Shown here one piece after another: positions 1 to 7,796 of a stretch of DNA of 47,585 nucleotides. The position numbers were made by a program, and so were the translations under genes. The stretch is taken from contig JAFGSI010000068.1 of assembly GCA_016934715.1 (NCBI GenBank), positions 1 through 47,585 on the forward strand, read 5' to 3'. The notes beneath the pieces are model-generated. The model was not told the origin of the DNA. It searched no databases and saw only the letters and a list, made by a program, of their open reading frames with translations. Source of the stretch: Anaerolineales bacterium. Its GTDB lineage: Bacteria; Chloroflexota; Anaerolineae; Anaerolineales; Villigracilaceae. Positions within the stretch are counted from its first letter, which is position 1. Each line of letters opens with the position of its first letter.

Positions 1-62
1 GCCGGCTCCTCGGCGGGCAGGTCGCCCGGCTCCTCGGCGGGCAGGTCGCCCGGCTCCTCGGC
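1..62. repeat. 24-bp tandem repeat (coding)
   Basis: About 2.5 head-to-tail copies of a 24-bp unit, nearly identical, encode the EEPGDLPA peptide repeat of the minus-strand secreted protein. The array continues past the left edge. The period is a multiple of three, so copy-number changes would keep the frame. Confidence 0.8.
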
Positions 63-305
63 GCCGGGCTGTTCATCTGCCGGCTGCGGCTCCGCGGGGG
101 GGGCTTCAGCGCCTGTCCCGCCTCCGGTGTCATCGACGACGACTTCAGCGCCTGTCCCACCTCCGGTGTCATCGACGACGACTTCCTCTCCCGGTGCCTC
201 CGGAGGGGCACTCCCATCGGCCAAGGCGGCCGTCGCGGTGACTGTGCTCAGGAACAAGGCCAGGCAAACAGCTGCAATGAAAACAATACTGCGAATTTTG
301 AACAA
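1..305 (-). CDS. Secreted acidic repeat protein, 5' part only (runs off the window)
   Basis: Reading the minus strand from a TTG at 305 gives an uninterrupted frame to the window edge. The TTG is preceded by AAGGAG with a 7-nt spacer (about 313-318), which decides the start. The N-terminus looks like a Sec signal peptide: basic start, a hydrophobic stretch around residues 6-25, and a possible Ala-x-Ala cleavage site near residue 30. The mature part is low-complexity and acidic. It has two copies of a 13-residue unit (VVVDDTGGGTGAE) followed by an 8-residue unit (EEPGDLPA) repeated at least twice. Function is unknown; exported acidic Pro/Glu-rich linkers often separate a signal peptide from a domain further downstream. 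The C-terminal part is outside the window, so no family can be assigned. Confidence 0.6.
   Translation of the reverse strand, partial: MFKIRSIVFIAAVCLALFLSTVTATAALADGSAPPEAPGEEVVVDDTGGGTGAEVVVDDTGGGTGAEAPPAEPQPADEQPGAEEPGDLPAEEPGDLPAEEP
104..181. repeat. 39-bp tandem repeat (coding)
   Basis: Two adjacent 39-bp units differ by a single base and encode two copies of a 13-residue acidic/glycine unit in the same minus-strand gene. A truncated third copy begins at about 182. Confidence 0.8.
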
Positions 306-529
306 GGATAAGCTCCTTTCTCCAATGAATCAAGAACCGATCGGCTGTGGCAGGCCACAGGATTGGGAAATGGGAATCTGGCTTCGACCTCCTTTCTGGC
401 AAGACAAAAAGAGTCGTCCGCCAATCGGGTTGATCAGAGGCTTGGTTTTTTAGGGGTTCCGTGCAGTTCTCAATCACCACCCTGAAAACTGCGCAATTCG
501 ATTATACAATACTTCCGGTCTCAAAACAA

Positions 530-560
530 TTGCAAAATTTTCTCCAAAGGGCAGTAGAAT
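530..560 (+). promoter_or_regulatory. Probable promoter of the PIG-L gene, very short leader
   Basis: TTGCAA (530-535) and TAGAAT (555-560) are separated by 19 bp. Only six bases lie between the -10 element and the ATG at 567, and no Shine-Dalgarno sequence is visible. This would make the transcript leaderless. The spacer is longer than ideal, so this is a tentative call. Confidence 0.4.
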
Positions 561-566
561 CAGGCC

Positions 567-1304
567 ATGATCACTCCAGAATATATTCCTCTCATCGCCC
601 TATCCATCCATGCCCATCCCGATGACCAGGAATTCACCGTCGGCGGAACGCTGGCCCGCTGGGCGCGGGCCGGGTGCCGGGTCGTCTCGGTGGTCGTCAC
701 GCGCGGCGAATCTGGCAACAACGACCCCGACAAGGATGGGGGTTTCAAGCCTGCTCTGGCCCGCATCCGCATCGCCGAACAGGCCGCGGCCAACCAGGTC
801 CTGGGCATTGCCGAAACGATCTGCCTGGACTATCCGGATGGCGAACTTGAGGCGACCATCCCCCTGCGGCGGGACCTGACCCGCCTGATCCGGATCCATA
901 AACCGGAGGTGGTCGTCCTCGGGGATCCGCAGGCGGTATTCTACGGCAGCGGCTACATCAACCACCCCGATCATCGCGCCGCGGCCCAGGCGGGCCTCTA
1001 TGCCGCCTTCCCATCGGCCGGGACCCGCCTGATCTTCACCGATCTGCTCGCCGCGGGCTACGAACCACACAACGTCAAACGGGTCTACATCCACGGCTCG
1101 GAGAAGCCCGACACCTGGGTAGACATCGCGGCGACGATCGAGGTCAAGATCGCCGCCCTGCGCAGGCACGTGTCACAGTTGGGCGATTGGGACCCCGAGG
1201 AGATGATCCGCAAGTGGGCTGCCGAAGAAGGCCAGCGGGGTGGGCTGGAGTCTGCCGAAGCCTTCAAAGTGATGGTCCTGGAAGAGGAAAAGCAAGAAAA
1301 TTAA
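567..1304 (+). CDS. PIG-L/LmbE family deacetylase
   Basis: A 245-residue protein of the PIG-L (LmbE-like) zinc-dependent N-acetylglucosamine deacetylase family. It has the family signature AHPDD-x-E at residues 16-22 (zinc ligands and catalytic Asp) and the distal HPDH motif at 133-136 with a third metal-binding His. Members de-N-acetylate GlcNAc-type sugars in glycolipids, in mycothiol or bacillithiol precursors, or in antibiotics; the substrate here cannot be deduced from sequence. The C-terminal part (residues about 190-245) is charged and helical, as in stand-alone bacterial members of this length. No signal peptide is present, so it is cytoplasmic. The gene stands alone, convergent with the DUF2917 gene. 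The start is the first ATG, which follows a TAGAAT element by six bases. Confidence 0.88.
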   Translation: MITPEYIPLIALSIHAHPDDQEFTVGGTLARWARAGCRVVSVVVTRGESGNNDPDKDGGFKPALARIRIAEQAAANQVLGIAETICLDYPDGELEATIPLRRDLTRLIRIHKPEVVVLGDPQAVFYGSGYINHPDHRAAAQAGLYAAFPSAGTRLIFTDLLAAGYEPHNVKRVYIHGSEKPDTWVDIAATIEVKIAALRRHVSQLGDWDPEEMIRKWAAEEGQRGGLESAEAFKVMVLEEEKQEN

Positions 1305-1354
1305 AAGGCCGGCCACGGGTCAGATGGCAGGCCTTATGGAGGATGCTGCTTCGA

Positions 1355-1564
1355 TCAATTCAGGCTGAAAATGGAGGAGAGATTCAGCGCCTGCAGCACC
1401 ACTTTTCCCTTGTGGTTGGCGACAAAGGTTTCACCGGCGGCGATGATGTGGTCTTTGAGATCCCCCTCCAGGGTGATCCACAGCATGCCCTCCAGACAAC
1501 AGATTTCAGATCCGCGCTGTACCACCAGCGCCTTCTGTGAATGATTCGCAAGTGTTCCCGTCAT
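1355..1564 (-). CDS. DUF2917 family small protein
   Basis: A 69-residue protein whose central part (cysteine-containing strand, LWITLEGDLKDHII, then an AGE turn) matches the DUF2917 family, a small cupin-like beta fold of unknown function. The ATG at 1564 is preceded by GGAGG with a 5-nt spacer. It is transcribed divergently from the MocR-type regulator at 1727, and a palindromic element lies between them. From general genomic experience, DUF2917 proteins often sit beside GntR/MocR regulators, so this gene is a plausible target of that regulator. That link is inference. Confidence 0.75.
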   Translation of the reverse strand: MTGTLANHSQKALVVQRGSEICCLEGMLWITLEGDLKDHIIAAGETFVANHKGKVVLQALNLSSIFSLN

Positions 1565-1658
1565 TCTTACCTCCGGATTCCTGGGTACCAGTCAGATAGG
1601 CCTTGATTTTAGACCGTCCGGGTGTAAAATAACAGATGCAGAAATACGCAATTGTAAT

Positions 1659-1713
1659 CAGTACAGTGTATTTAATCGAAAACTGTACTGCCTATCTTTT
1701 CAAGCAACTGTAC
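1659..1713. promoter_or_regulatory. Probable MocR operator: inverted repeat plus a third half-site
   Basis: A perfect 9-bp inverted repeat, CAGTACAGT (1659-1667) and ACTGTACTG (1682-1690), has a 14-bp spacer. A further ACTGTAC lies at 1707-1713, 25 bp downstream of the equivalent position in the second arm and in the same orientation. The element fills the 162-bp gap between the divergent DUF2917 and MocR genes. MocR/PdxR-type regulators are known to bind combinations of direct and inverted repeats in such divergent promoters, so it is a good operator candidate. No confident -35/-10 pair was assigned on either strand. Confidence 0.6.
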
Positions 1714-1726
1714 CGGGAGGAAAGCC

Positions 1727-3157
1727 ATGCCTGCGGACAAGGAACCGCTCTACGAGCAAGTGGCCAATGAGACCGCCCTGTTGATCAGGTCGGGCACCTT
1801 TCGGCCTGGCGACCGGCTGCCTTCGGTGCGCAAGATGAGCCGGCAGAAAAAGGTCAGCATCAGCACGGTCCTGCAGGCTTACATCAAACTGGAGAATCGC
1901 GGGCTGATCGAGGCCCGTCCTCAATCCGGCTACTACGTCCGCCGCCAGGAGGAGAACGAGTCGCCTGAGCCGAACATTTCCTCGCCCCAGCAGGATCCCT
2001 GCCAGGTAAGCATCCAGGAACTTACCATGATGGTCCTGCGCGACATCACCAACCCCAGGCTGGTGCAGCTCGGGACAGCCCTGCCCAACCCGGACCTGCT
2101 GCCCTCCAGCCGGCTCGCTCGGATCGTGATCTCCCTGACACGTGAGAATCCATCCCTGGCCAACACCTACGACCTGCCGCCCGGGCTGGAGCCTCTGCGG
2201 GTTCAGATTGCCCAACGCCTGGTCGAGAACGGTTGCAAAGTGACACCCAACGACATCGTGATCACGTCCGGCTGCATGGAGGCCATCGACCTGTCGCTGC
2301 GGGCTACCTGCCGGCCCGGCGACATCGTGGCGATCGAGTCGCCGATCTACTTCGGCATGCTGCAATCGCTGGAAGCGCTCGGCCTGCAGGTGCTCGAGAT
2401 CCCCACCCATCCGCGCGACGGCATCAGCCTGGATGCCCTGCGTTTCGCCATTGCCCATAACTCCATCCGGGCCTGCATGGTGATCTCGAACTTCAACAAT
2501 CCGCTGGGGAGCTGCATCCCCGACGAGAACAAGCGCCAGCTGGTGGCACTGCTGGCCCGGCACGAGATCCCTCTGATCGAGAATGCCATTTCAAGCGAGA
2601 TCCATTTCTCCGAGCAGCGACCGACAGTCTGCAAGTCCTACGACCTGCGCGGGCAGGTCATGCTGTGCTCCTCCTTCTCCAAGGACCTCAGCCCCGGATA
2701 CCGCGTCGGATGGGTGGTCCCGGGAAAAGCCAAGGCCGAGGTGGAATGGTTGAAGTACACGGCCAACATCGGGGTCGCCCCTCTGCCGCAGATGGCCATC
2801 GCCCAGTACCTAAAGACCGGCGGATACGACCACCACCTGCGTCGCATCCGGCGTGAGTACGCATACAACGTCGGCCTGATGTCGCAGGCAGTCCTGCACC
2901 ATTTTCCGTCCGAGACGCGGGTCACCCGTCCGGGTGGCGGTTTCGTGCTCTGGGTCCAGCTTCCTGAAAAAGTCGACTCGCTGGAACTCTACAAGCAGGC
3001 GCTGGAATCCGGGATCACGCTCACCCCGGGTTACCTGTTCTCTGCCTCCCTCCAATTCCGCAACTTCATCCGCCTCAACGCTGCCTGCTGGACCCTGGAT
3101 ATCGAACGCGCCATCCAGACCCTCGGCCGGCTGGTCGACGAGATGGCGCGCAGCTGA
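1727..3157 (+). CDS. MocR-type regulator: GntR wHTH fused to aminotransferase-like domain
   Basis: A 476-residue protein in two parts. Residues about 1-75 form a GntR-type winged helix-turn-helix (EPLYEQVANE, then FRPGDRLPSVRKMSRQKKVS). Residues about 110-470 form a fold-type I PLP-dependent aminotransferase domain. The PLP-binding lysine is K319 in SSFSKDLSPGYRVGW, with the supporting motifs NFNNPLG and the downstream Arg-rich region present. Length and order are normal for the MocR subfamily, which uses the domain to sense PLP or an amino-compound rather than for catalysis. PdxR (vitamin B6), GabR and TauR are characterised examples; no pdxST, gabT or taurine genes are nearby, so the ligand is unknown. 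The ATG is chosen because GGGAGG lies six bases upstream. It is divergent from the DUF2917 gene, with an inverted-repeat operator between them. Confidence 0.9.
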   Translation: MPADKEPLYEQVANETALLIRSGTFRPGDRLPSVRKMSRQKKVSISTVLQAYIKLENRGLIEARPQSGYYVRRQEENESPEPNISSPQQDPCQVSIQELTMMVLRDITNPRLVQLGTALPNPDLLPSSRLARIVISLTRENPSLANTYDLPPGLEPLRVQIAQRLVENGCKVTPNDIVITSGCMEAIDLSLRATCRPGDIVAIESPIYFGMLQSLEALGLQVLEIPTHPRDGISLDALRFAIAHNSIRACMVISNFNNPLGSCIPDENKRQLVALLARHEIPLIENAISSEIHFSEQRPTVCKSYDLRGQVMLCSSFSKDLSPGYRVGWVVPGKAKAEVEWLKYTANIGVAPLPQMAIAQYLKTGGYDHHLRRIRREYAYNVGLMSQAVLHHFPSETRVTRPGGGFVLWVQLPEKVDSLELYKQALESGITLTPGYLFSASLQFRNFIRLNAACWTLDIERAIQTLGRLVDEMARS

Positions 3158-3164
3158 AAATGCC

Positions 3165-3584
3165 TCATTCACCGACGACCTTCACCAGGACGCGCTTCCG
3201 GCGCCGTCCATCGAACTCTCCGTAGAAGATCTGCTCCCAGGGGCCGAAGTCCAGCCGCCCCTCGGTCACGGCGACAACCACCTCGCGGCCCATCACCTGG
3301 CGCTTGAGATGAGCATCGGCATTGTCCTCACCGGTATCGTTGTGCCGGTACTGGTCAATCGGCTCGTGGGGTGCCAGCCCTTCAAGCCAGCGCTCATAAT
3401 CCTGGTGCAGCCCGTGTTCGTTGTCGTTGATGAAGACCGAGGCGGTGATGTGCATGGCGTTGATCAAGATTAGCCCTTCGCGAACGCCCGACTCGCGCAG
3501 GCATTGCTCGACCTCCGGCGTAATGTTGACGAACCCGCGCCGGGACGGGATGTTGAACCAGAGTTCCTTGCGGTAAGATTTCAT
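3165..3584 (-). CDS. YjbQ/UPF0047 family protein
   Basis: A 139-residue protein of the YjbQ (UPF0047) family. Recognisable features are the [12 protein letters not shown] segment near residues 45-56, [15 protein letters not shown] near 84-98, and [21 protein letters not shown] at the C-terminus, all characteristic of the family. E. coli YjbQ has weak thiamine-phosphate-synthase activity and NCBI calls the family 'secondary thiamine-phosphate synthase'; its main role is unsettled. The start ATG follows AAGGAG by four bases and overlaps the stop of the upstream membrane-protein gene (ATGA), so translation is probably coupled. It is the last gene of a minus-strand cluster of five, convergent with the MocR gene. 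Confidence 0.85.
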   Translation of the reverse strand: MKSYRKELWFNIPSRRGFVNITPEVEQCLRESGVREGLILINAMHITASVFINDNEHGLHQDYERWLEGLAPHEPIDQYRHNDTGEDNADAHLKRQVMGREVVVAVTEGRLDFGPWEQIFYGEFDGRRRKRVLVKVVGE

Positions 3585-4792
3585 GAGACTCCTTCAGGGG
3601 AGGAAAGCCGCTGGCGAAAAATCCTCTCGGGGACCCAGAGCATCAGCAGAATGGCCAGCATCACCAGGTAACAAATGCTCTCCTTCAAGAATTCAGCGAA
3701 ATAGCTGAACAGCAGGAGAATGGAGACGGTCAACGGGACCAGGACCGCCTGAGGCCCTGCCAGGTATCGGCACCGCAGAGCAGCCAGCATCAAGCAGACC
3801 CCGGGCACGACCAGCAGGACGAAATCGTGAAAGTGGAAATGGGGGGCGGTGAACAAGGCCAGGATGACCGCCAGGCCGATGTGCTTCTCCTCCAGCTGTT
3901 TGCTGCGGGCCCACACAAGGCACAGGCCGGCGATAGACGCGCAGTACACCCCCCAGCCGGTCCAGCGCAGGTGCTCCGGCGGGATCCCCGGAAACAGGCG
4001 CAGCAACAGGCCAATGAGGTTGACCATATTCTCTTCGCCGGTATGGTAGTTCACCCCCCGCCCGCTGACCAGCAGGACCTGCACAAACCCTTCGATCCCG
4101 CCCGGACCGGTGTAGAGCAGGCTCAATCCGGCCAGCAGGAAGCCTCCCAGCAGGAACCACCACCAGACCCGGCGGCGTTTGAAAAGGAACGGCAGCGCCA
4201 GCGGCAGGGCGATGTGCGGGCGGACCGTCACCACCGCCAGGCCCAGGCCGGCCAGCCAGTCCCTGCCCGTCAACATCCCCAGCAGCCAGAGTGTGCCGCC
4301 CAGGTAGAGCAAGGCGCTGTCCTGGCCGTTGACCAGGCTGACGAAGGAAGGATAGAAAAGCAAAAAACAAATGAACAGGAAAAGCCTTTGCCGTCGGTCA
4401 TAGTGAGCCTTCAGCAACTGGAGCAGGGGGATGCTTCCAACCACCAGGAAGGCCAACATGACCAGGTTCCAGAGGATGAATGAAAAGACGAAACTGTCCC
4501 CCGCAATGAGCTGGGCCAACGGGGCTACGAACGGCGGATGAAGATACGGGCTGATATGCTCGGGGGGGATCTCAAACCCGACCACCTGCTCCTCGTAGGC
4601 ACGCTGCAGATCCAGGTCATAGAGGTAGGCCGGGCCCTCGTTCCGGGCGATCCGGCCGGCCGCATAAAACGCGATGAAATCCGCCCCGGTGTATTCGATC
4701 GGGGTCGTGATCATCCGCAGCCAGAGCAGTGGATAGGAGATGGTCAGGGAAAGTACTCCGGCGATGAGAAAAACCCGCCGGAAATCGATCAC
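3581..4792 (-). CDS. GT87/DUF2029-like polytopic membrane protein
   Basis: A 403-residue protein with about ten hydrophobic helices. The N-terminal part shows the pattern of the GT87 (DUF2029) branch of GT-C glycosyltransferases. There is an acidic residue just after TM1 in [14 protein letters not shown] (about 36-49), followed by a YDLDLQ segment and the HPPF motif near 85-88 before TM2. Characterised GT87 enzymes are polyprenol-phosphate-mannose-dependent mannosyltransferases of actinobacteria; the donor and acceptor here are unknown. A GTG start is used, overlapping the stop codon of the DUF4342 gene (GTGA), and the gene's own stop overlaps the YjbQ start. It is therefore embedded in a translationally coupled run. 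A hydrophobic protein of another family cannot be excluded. Confidence 0.65.
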   Translation of the reverse strand: MIDFRRVFLIAGVLSLTISYPLLWLRMITTPIEYTGADFIAFYAAGRIARNEGPAYLYDLDLQRAYEEQVVGFEIPPEHISPYLHPPFVAPLAQLIAGDSFVFSFILWNLVMLAFLVVGSIPLLQLLKAHYDRRQRLFLFICFLLFYPSFVSLVNGQDSALLYLGGTLWLLGMLTGRDWLAGLGLAVVTVRPHIALPLALPFLFKRRRVWWWFLLGGFLLAGLSLLYTGPGGIEGFVQVLLVSGRGVNYHTGEENMVNLIGLLLRLFPGIPPEHLRWTGWGVYCASIAGLCLVWARSKQLEEKHIGLAVILALFTAPHFHFHDFVLLVVPGVCLMLAALRCRYLAGPQAVLVPLTVSILLLFSYFAEFLKESICYLVMLAILLMLWVPERIFRQRLSSPEGVS

Positions 4793-5034
4793 GCAGCCTT
4801 CTCCACCACGATGGTCGCCTCGCTGACCAGGGCGGCGATCGCGCCCACTGCAGCCAGGGTCGGAGCCAGGACCAGGCCGACCACGCCAAGCGTCACCGGG
4901 AACTCCATGACGGTCTTGCCATCCTTGTCCTTGATGCTGACCCGGCGGATATTTCCCGCGTGGATCAACTCCTTGATCTTGGAGATCAACTCCTCACCAT
5001 TGACACGGAATTCTTCTGTGCGAAATTCGGACAT
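4789..5034 (-). CDS. DUF4342 family protein
   Basis: An 81-residue protein matching DUF4342. The N-terminal half is a charged domain (TEEFRVNGEELISKIKELIH, then RRVSIKDKDGKTVMEFPVT). The C-terminal half is one or two hydrophobic segments, GVVGLVLAPTLAAVGAIAALV (about 50-70). Function is unknown; the architecture suggests a small membrane-associated protein with a cytoplasmic domain. The ATG is preceded by GAGGAG with a 7-nt spacer. It lies 24 bp downstream of the 4-TM protein gene and overlaps the GT87-like gene. Confidence 0.8.
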   Translation of the reverse strand: MSEFRTEEFRVNGEELISKIKELIHAGNIRRVSIKDKDGKTVMEFPVTLGVVGLVLAPTLAAVGAIAALVSEATIVVEKAA

Positions 5035-5058
5035 CTCTATTCTCCTCGTACAATTCCA

Positions 5059-5655
5059 TCAACTTTGATGGTTCAGGACCAACCGATACCAGCGCAACAG
5101 GCCGAAGTATCCGCCCACTGCCAACAGGAGCATGCTCCCCCAGCCCCACCAGGCCAGTTCTCCAAAGATGTTCAGCAAGAAATACCCACTGGCGGCGATC
5201 GTGAGCGCCCCCAGCATGGAGACTTCCACAGCCAGCAGGTTGGCGATGCTCAAGGGCTTGTCCTTCTTCACCCCGGGATGCTGTGGGGTCATCCGCCAGG
5301 CGAAGGCCGGTTCGATCTCCGGATACAGGGCGATGTAATGTTCCTTGATCTGGTTCATCGCCTTGATCGACTCATACCAGGCTGCCCGCAGGCGGGCCAG
5401 TTGGGCGATCGTCAACAGCGCCAGCGCAGTCTCGACGCTGAAGATCAGGCTCAATGCCCCGTAGACCAGCGGCGGAATCTCCTCGGCATACAGGATCCCC
5501 AAGATGGAGGCCACCAGCGACCCCACCGAGATGAAGAAGAAGGAGGCCACTCGGGCCCGGTCTTCGTTGGCCTGAAAGACAGTTGACGATATGTAGTCGA
5601 ACTCGGCCTGCAGGATCTCCTCGGGGTTGAGGGCAGACCTGGAACGCTTGAACAT
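5059..5655 (-). CDS. Four-TM membrane protein of unknown function
   Basis: A 198-residue protein with a charged N-terminus and four predicted membrane segments at about 39-60, 64-90, 140-162 and 167-188. Between the second and third pairs is a soluble, amphipathic stretch (about 90-135) containing HYIALYPEIEPAFAWRM. I do not recognise the family. It sits six bases upstream of nothing but the Pmp3-like gene (which ends at 5662) and 24 bp before DUF4342, so it is most likely co-transcribed with both. The start ATG has an AAAGGAT-like ribosome-binding site. Confidence 0.7.
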   Translation of the reverse strand: MFKRSRSALNPEEILQAEFDYISSTVFQANEDRARVASFFFISVGSLVASILGILYAEEIPPLVYGALSLIFSVETALALLTIAQLARLRAAWYESIKAMNQIKEHYIALYPEIEPAFAWRMTPQHPGVKKDKPLSIANLLAVEVSMLGALTIAASGYFLLNIFGELAWWGWGSMLLLAVGGYFGLLRWYRLVLNHQS

Positions 5656-5661
5656 CGCTGC

Positions 5662-5868
5662 TTATCCTTTCGATGGCGGCCGCCTGACCACCTTCTCTTT
5701 GACAACAAGCACTGTTTTTTCGGGTCGGTTGAACAGGATCGCGGCGATGACGCCTGGCACCCAGCCGACCAGGGTCAGGATCGTGGTCAGGGTGATCGCC
5801 CCGCAGCCCCTGTCAAGCACCGCCAGGGGAGGCAGCAGAATGCACACCAGGACGCGTCCGAAACGCAT
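5662..5868 (-). CDS. YqaE/Pmp3 family small membrane protein
   Basis: A 68-residue two-TM protein of the YqaE/Pmp3 (UPF0057) family. Visible hallmarks are ILLPPLAVLDRGCGAI, the ILTLVGWVPGVIAAI second helix, and a basic C-terminal tail ending VVRRPPSKG. Homologues in yeast and plants affect membrane potential and salt or cold tolerance; bacterial members are mostly uncharacterised. The start at 5868 is chosen over an in-frame codon at 6006 because GGAGGAG sits just upstream and the protein then matches the usual family size. It is the first gene of the minus-strand membrane cluster. Confidence 0.85.
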   Translation of the reverse strand: MRFGRVLVCILLPPLAVLDRGCGAITLTTILTLVGWVPGVIAAILFNRPEKTVLVVKEKVVRRPPSKG

Positions 5869-5984
5869 AGCTCCTCCAGATTCTTGGGGTCCAGTCCCGC
5901 TGCTTGCATCACGATCCGAACCAAAGCCGCCTGCAGCCGGGAGCAGACCAGGGTTTGTTTCAGAAATACACGCGGTACCCTGTA

Positions 5985-6027
5985 AGTATACAGGAATTAC
6001 TTCCAAAAGAAAAAGGTGTTATATACT
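5985..6027. promoter_or_regulatory. Divergent -10 elements between the Pmp3 cluster and the acetyltransferase gene
   Basis: A consensus-like TATACT occurs on the minus strand at 5985-5990 (for the Pmp3-led cluster) and another on the plus strand at 6022-6027 (for the acetyltransferase at 6056). Neither has a convincing -35 at 16-18 bp; the stretch between them is T/A-rich. These are -10 calls only. Confidence 0.35.
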
Positions 6028-6055
6028 TATGTATTCCATAATCAAGGAGTTGTCC

Positions 6056-7189
6056 GTGGTCACCATCGAGAAAGTCGACACCGAGAACAAGGCCCAGGTC
6101 AGGCGCTTCGTCGAATTTCAATACGACCATTATCGGGACTGCCCGCAGTGGGTCCCACCGTTGTTCGTGGACGCCTATCTGCCCCTCAACCGCAAGAAAC
6201 ACCCCTTCTTCGAGCACTCGGAGGCGGATTTTTTCATCGCCGTCCGCGACGACCAGATCGTCGGGCGCATCTGCGCGGCCAACAACCGGCCCTACAACGA
6301 CTATCACAAAACGAATAAGGGCCATTTTCATTTGTTCGAAAGCGTGGAGGATCCCGAAGTCGCCCGGGCGCTCTTCGAGGCCCTCTTCGACTGGGCTCGA
6401 TCCCGCGGCCTGCACACGGTCATCGGGCCAAAAGGCCTGTCGTCCTTCGATGGCTACGGCATCCAGGTCGAGGGCTTCGAGCACCGCCAGATGATGACCA
6501 TGATGAACTACAACTACGACTACTACCCCCGGCTGGTCGAAGGGCTCGGATTTGAAAAGGAGGTCGACTTCGTCTCCTGCTACCTGCCGGCCGAGGCCTT
6601 TCACATCCCGGAGCGGATCGAACGGATCGCCCAATGGGCCATGAAACGCCAGCACCTGCAGATCAAGCATTTCAAGAGCAAGCGCGAACTGCTCCAGTGG
6701 GCTCCTCGCATCGGCCAGGCTGCCAACCAGGCCTTCGTGAACAACTGGGAATACTACCCGCTCAGCGCCGGCGACATCCAGTACGCGGTTGACAACATCT
6801 TCCTGGTCGCCGACCACCGCATGATCAAGCTCATCCTGCACGGCGATGAGATCGTCGGTTTCCTGTTCGCCTTCCCCGACGTTTCCGCCGCCCTGCAGCG
6901 CGCCCGCGGTCGTCTGTTCCCGTTCGGCATTGCCGACATCCTGCTCGAGATGAAACGCACCAAGACCGTCGCCGCGAATGGAATGGGCATCCTGCCGGCC
7001 CACCAGGGCACCGGCGGCAACGCCCTGCTCTACTACGAAATGGCCCAGACCCTCTTCGCCTTCAACCAGTTCGAACACGTCGAAATGACCCAGATCGCCG
7101 AGACCACCCACCAGATGCGCGCCGACCTGAAGAATCTCAACGGCGTCGAATATAAGAACCACCGCGTCTACCGGAAAGCACTCGCATGA
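6056..7189 (+). CDS. YghO-like GNAT-fold protein, copy 1
   Basis: A 377-residue protein related to the GNAT-superfamily proteins typified by E. coli YghO. Family landmarks are the QWVPPLFVDAY segment near residue 35, NRKKHPFFEHSEADFFIA (about 47-64), VGRICAANNRPYNDYH (about 70-86), and the C-terminal acetyltransferase half with GRLFPFG and GTGGNALLYYEM. Substrate and acyl donor are unknown. A GTG start at 6056 is chosen because AAGGAG lies exactly six bases upstream and the length then equals that of the two paralogues at 23142 and 24288. Upstream in-frame sequence would overlap the divergent cluster. Its stop overlaps the start of the next gene (ATGA). It is more divergent than the other two copies are from each other, with unusual NYNYDYYPRLVEG and NNWEYYPLS segments. 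Confidence 0.78.
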   Translation: MVTIEKVDTENKAQVRRFVEFQYDHYRDCPQWVPPLFVDAYLPLNRKKHPFFEHSEADFFIAVRDDQIVGRICAANNRPYNDYHKTNKGHFHLFESVEDPEVARALFEALFDWARSRGLHTVIGPKGLSSFDGYGIQVEGFEHRQMMTMMNYNYDYYPRLVEGLGFEKEVDFVSCYLPAEAFHIPERIERIAQWAMKRQHLQIKHFKSKRELLQWAPRIGQAANQAFVNNWEYYPLSAGDIQYAVDNIFLVADHRMIKLILHGDEIVGFLFAFPDVSAALQRARGRLFPFGIADILLEMKRTKTVAANGMGILPAHQGTGGNALLYYEMAQTLFAFNQFEHVEMTQIAETTHQMRADLKNLNGVEYKNHRVYRKALA

Positions 7190-7743
7190 CACAAACGCCT
7201 ATGCGCTGCCCGCTGGACTTCACCCCCCCGACCGCCCGCAAGCCCCTTTTTCTGTACCTGCTCGCCTGGACCCTGCTCCTGTTCGCCGTCTTCCAGGCGC
7301 TCAATGCCCCGCTGCGGACCCCCGCCGCCCCAGCAGGCATCGTCACCTTCGAACTTGCCCGCACCCCCGCCAATGCCCAGGCCATCCTGGACTCGTGGTC
7401 CCACTGCAGCACCTGGACCTTGGCCGCCTTCGGTCTGGGCTTCGACTATCTCTTCATGCCATCCTACGCCGTGACCCTGGCGCTGGGCGTCCTGGTGGCT
7501 GCCGGCAGGCACCCGGGATGGTTCGCCCGCCTTGGCGCCTGGATGGGATGGGCCGCCTTTGCAGCGGCCATCCTGGACGCGTTGGAAAACCTGGCCCTGT
7601 TCCAGATCATGCTCCTGTCAGGGGCAGAAGTCTGGCCCGGAATGGCCTTCTGGTGCGCGACGATCAAGTTCGCGCTTCTGCTGGCCGGGATCCTCTATGG
7701 CCTGACCGGCTGGCTGTGGCCCAAAGGAAAACCTGCCGGATAA
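7186..7743 (+). CDS. Small four-TM membrane protein, unknown family
   Basis: A 185-residue hydrophobic protein with four probable helices, at about 22-42, 82-105, 118-140 and 152-178. Conserved-looking residues include FDYLFMPSYAV and LDALENLALF. I do not recognise the family. It overlaps the acetyltransferase gene by four bases (ATGA), so the two are almost certainly one transcript. A perfect 12-bp hairpin terminator follows the stop codon. Confidence 0.7.
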   Translation: MTQTPMRCPLDFTPPTARKPLFLYLLAWTLLLFAVFQALNAPLRTPAAPAGIVTFELARTPANAQAILDSWSHCSTWTLAAFGLGFDYLFMPSYAVTLALGVLVAAGRHPGWFARLGAWMGWAAFAAAILDALENLALFQIMLLSGAEVWPGMAFWCATIKFALLLAGILYGLTGWLWPKGKPAG

Positions 7744-7745
7744 TA

Positions 7746-7775
7746 CAAACTCCCGCCGCAATTGGCGGGAGTTTG
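7746..7775. terminator. Bidirectional hairpin terminator
   Basis: A perfect 12-bp stem (CAAACTCCCGCC paired with GGCGGGAGTTTG) has a 6-nt loop. It lies between the convergent membrane-protein gene (stop at 7743) and the cold-shock gene (stop at 7797). The stem ends in AAA/TTT, giving a short T-run on either strand. Confidence 0.8.
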
Positions 7776-7796
7776 TTGATGGTCGGATTGGTCTTC

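Noticed and set aside
1-185. Repeats at the left edge as a possible CRISPR array
   Set aside because: Repeats are head to tail without spacers, multiples of three bases, and lie within a reading frame.
1305-1354. AAGGCC...GGCCTT as a terminator between PIG-L and DUF2917
   Set aside because: Six-bp stem with a 19-base loop and no T-tract; too weak to call.
5960-7192. A 410-codon frame antisense to the YghO-like gene
   Set aside because: Valine/glycine/aspartate-rich shadow; the sense strand has family motifs and a good ribosome-binding site.
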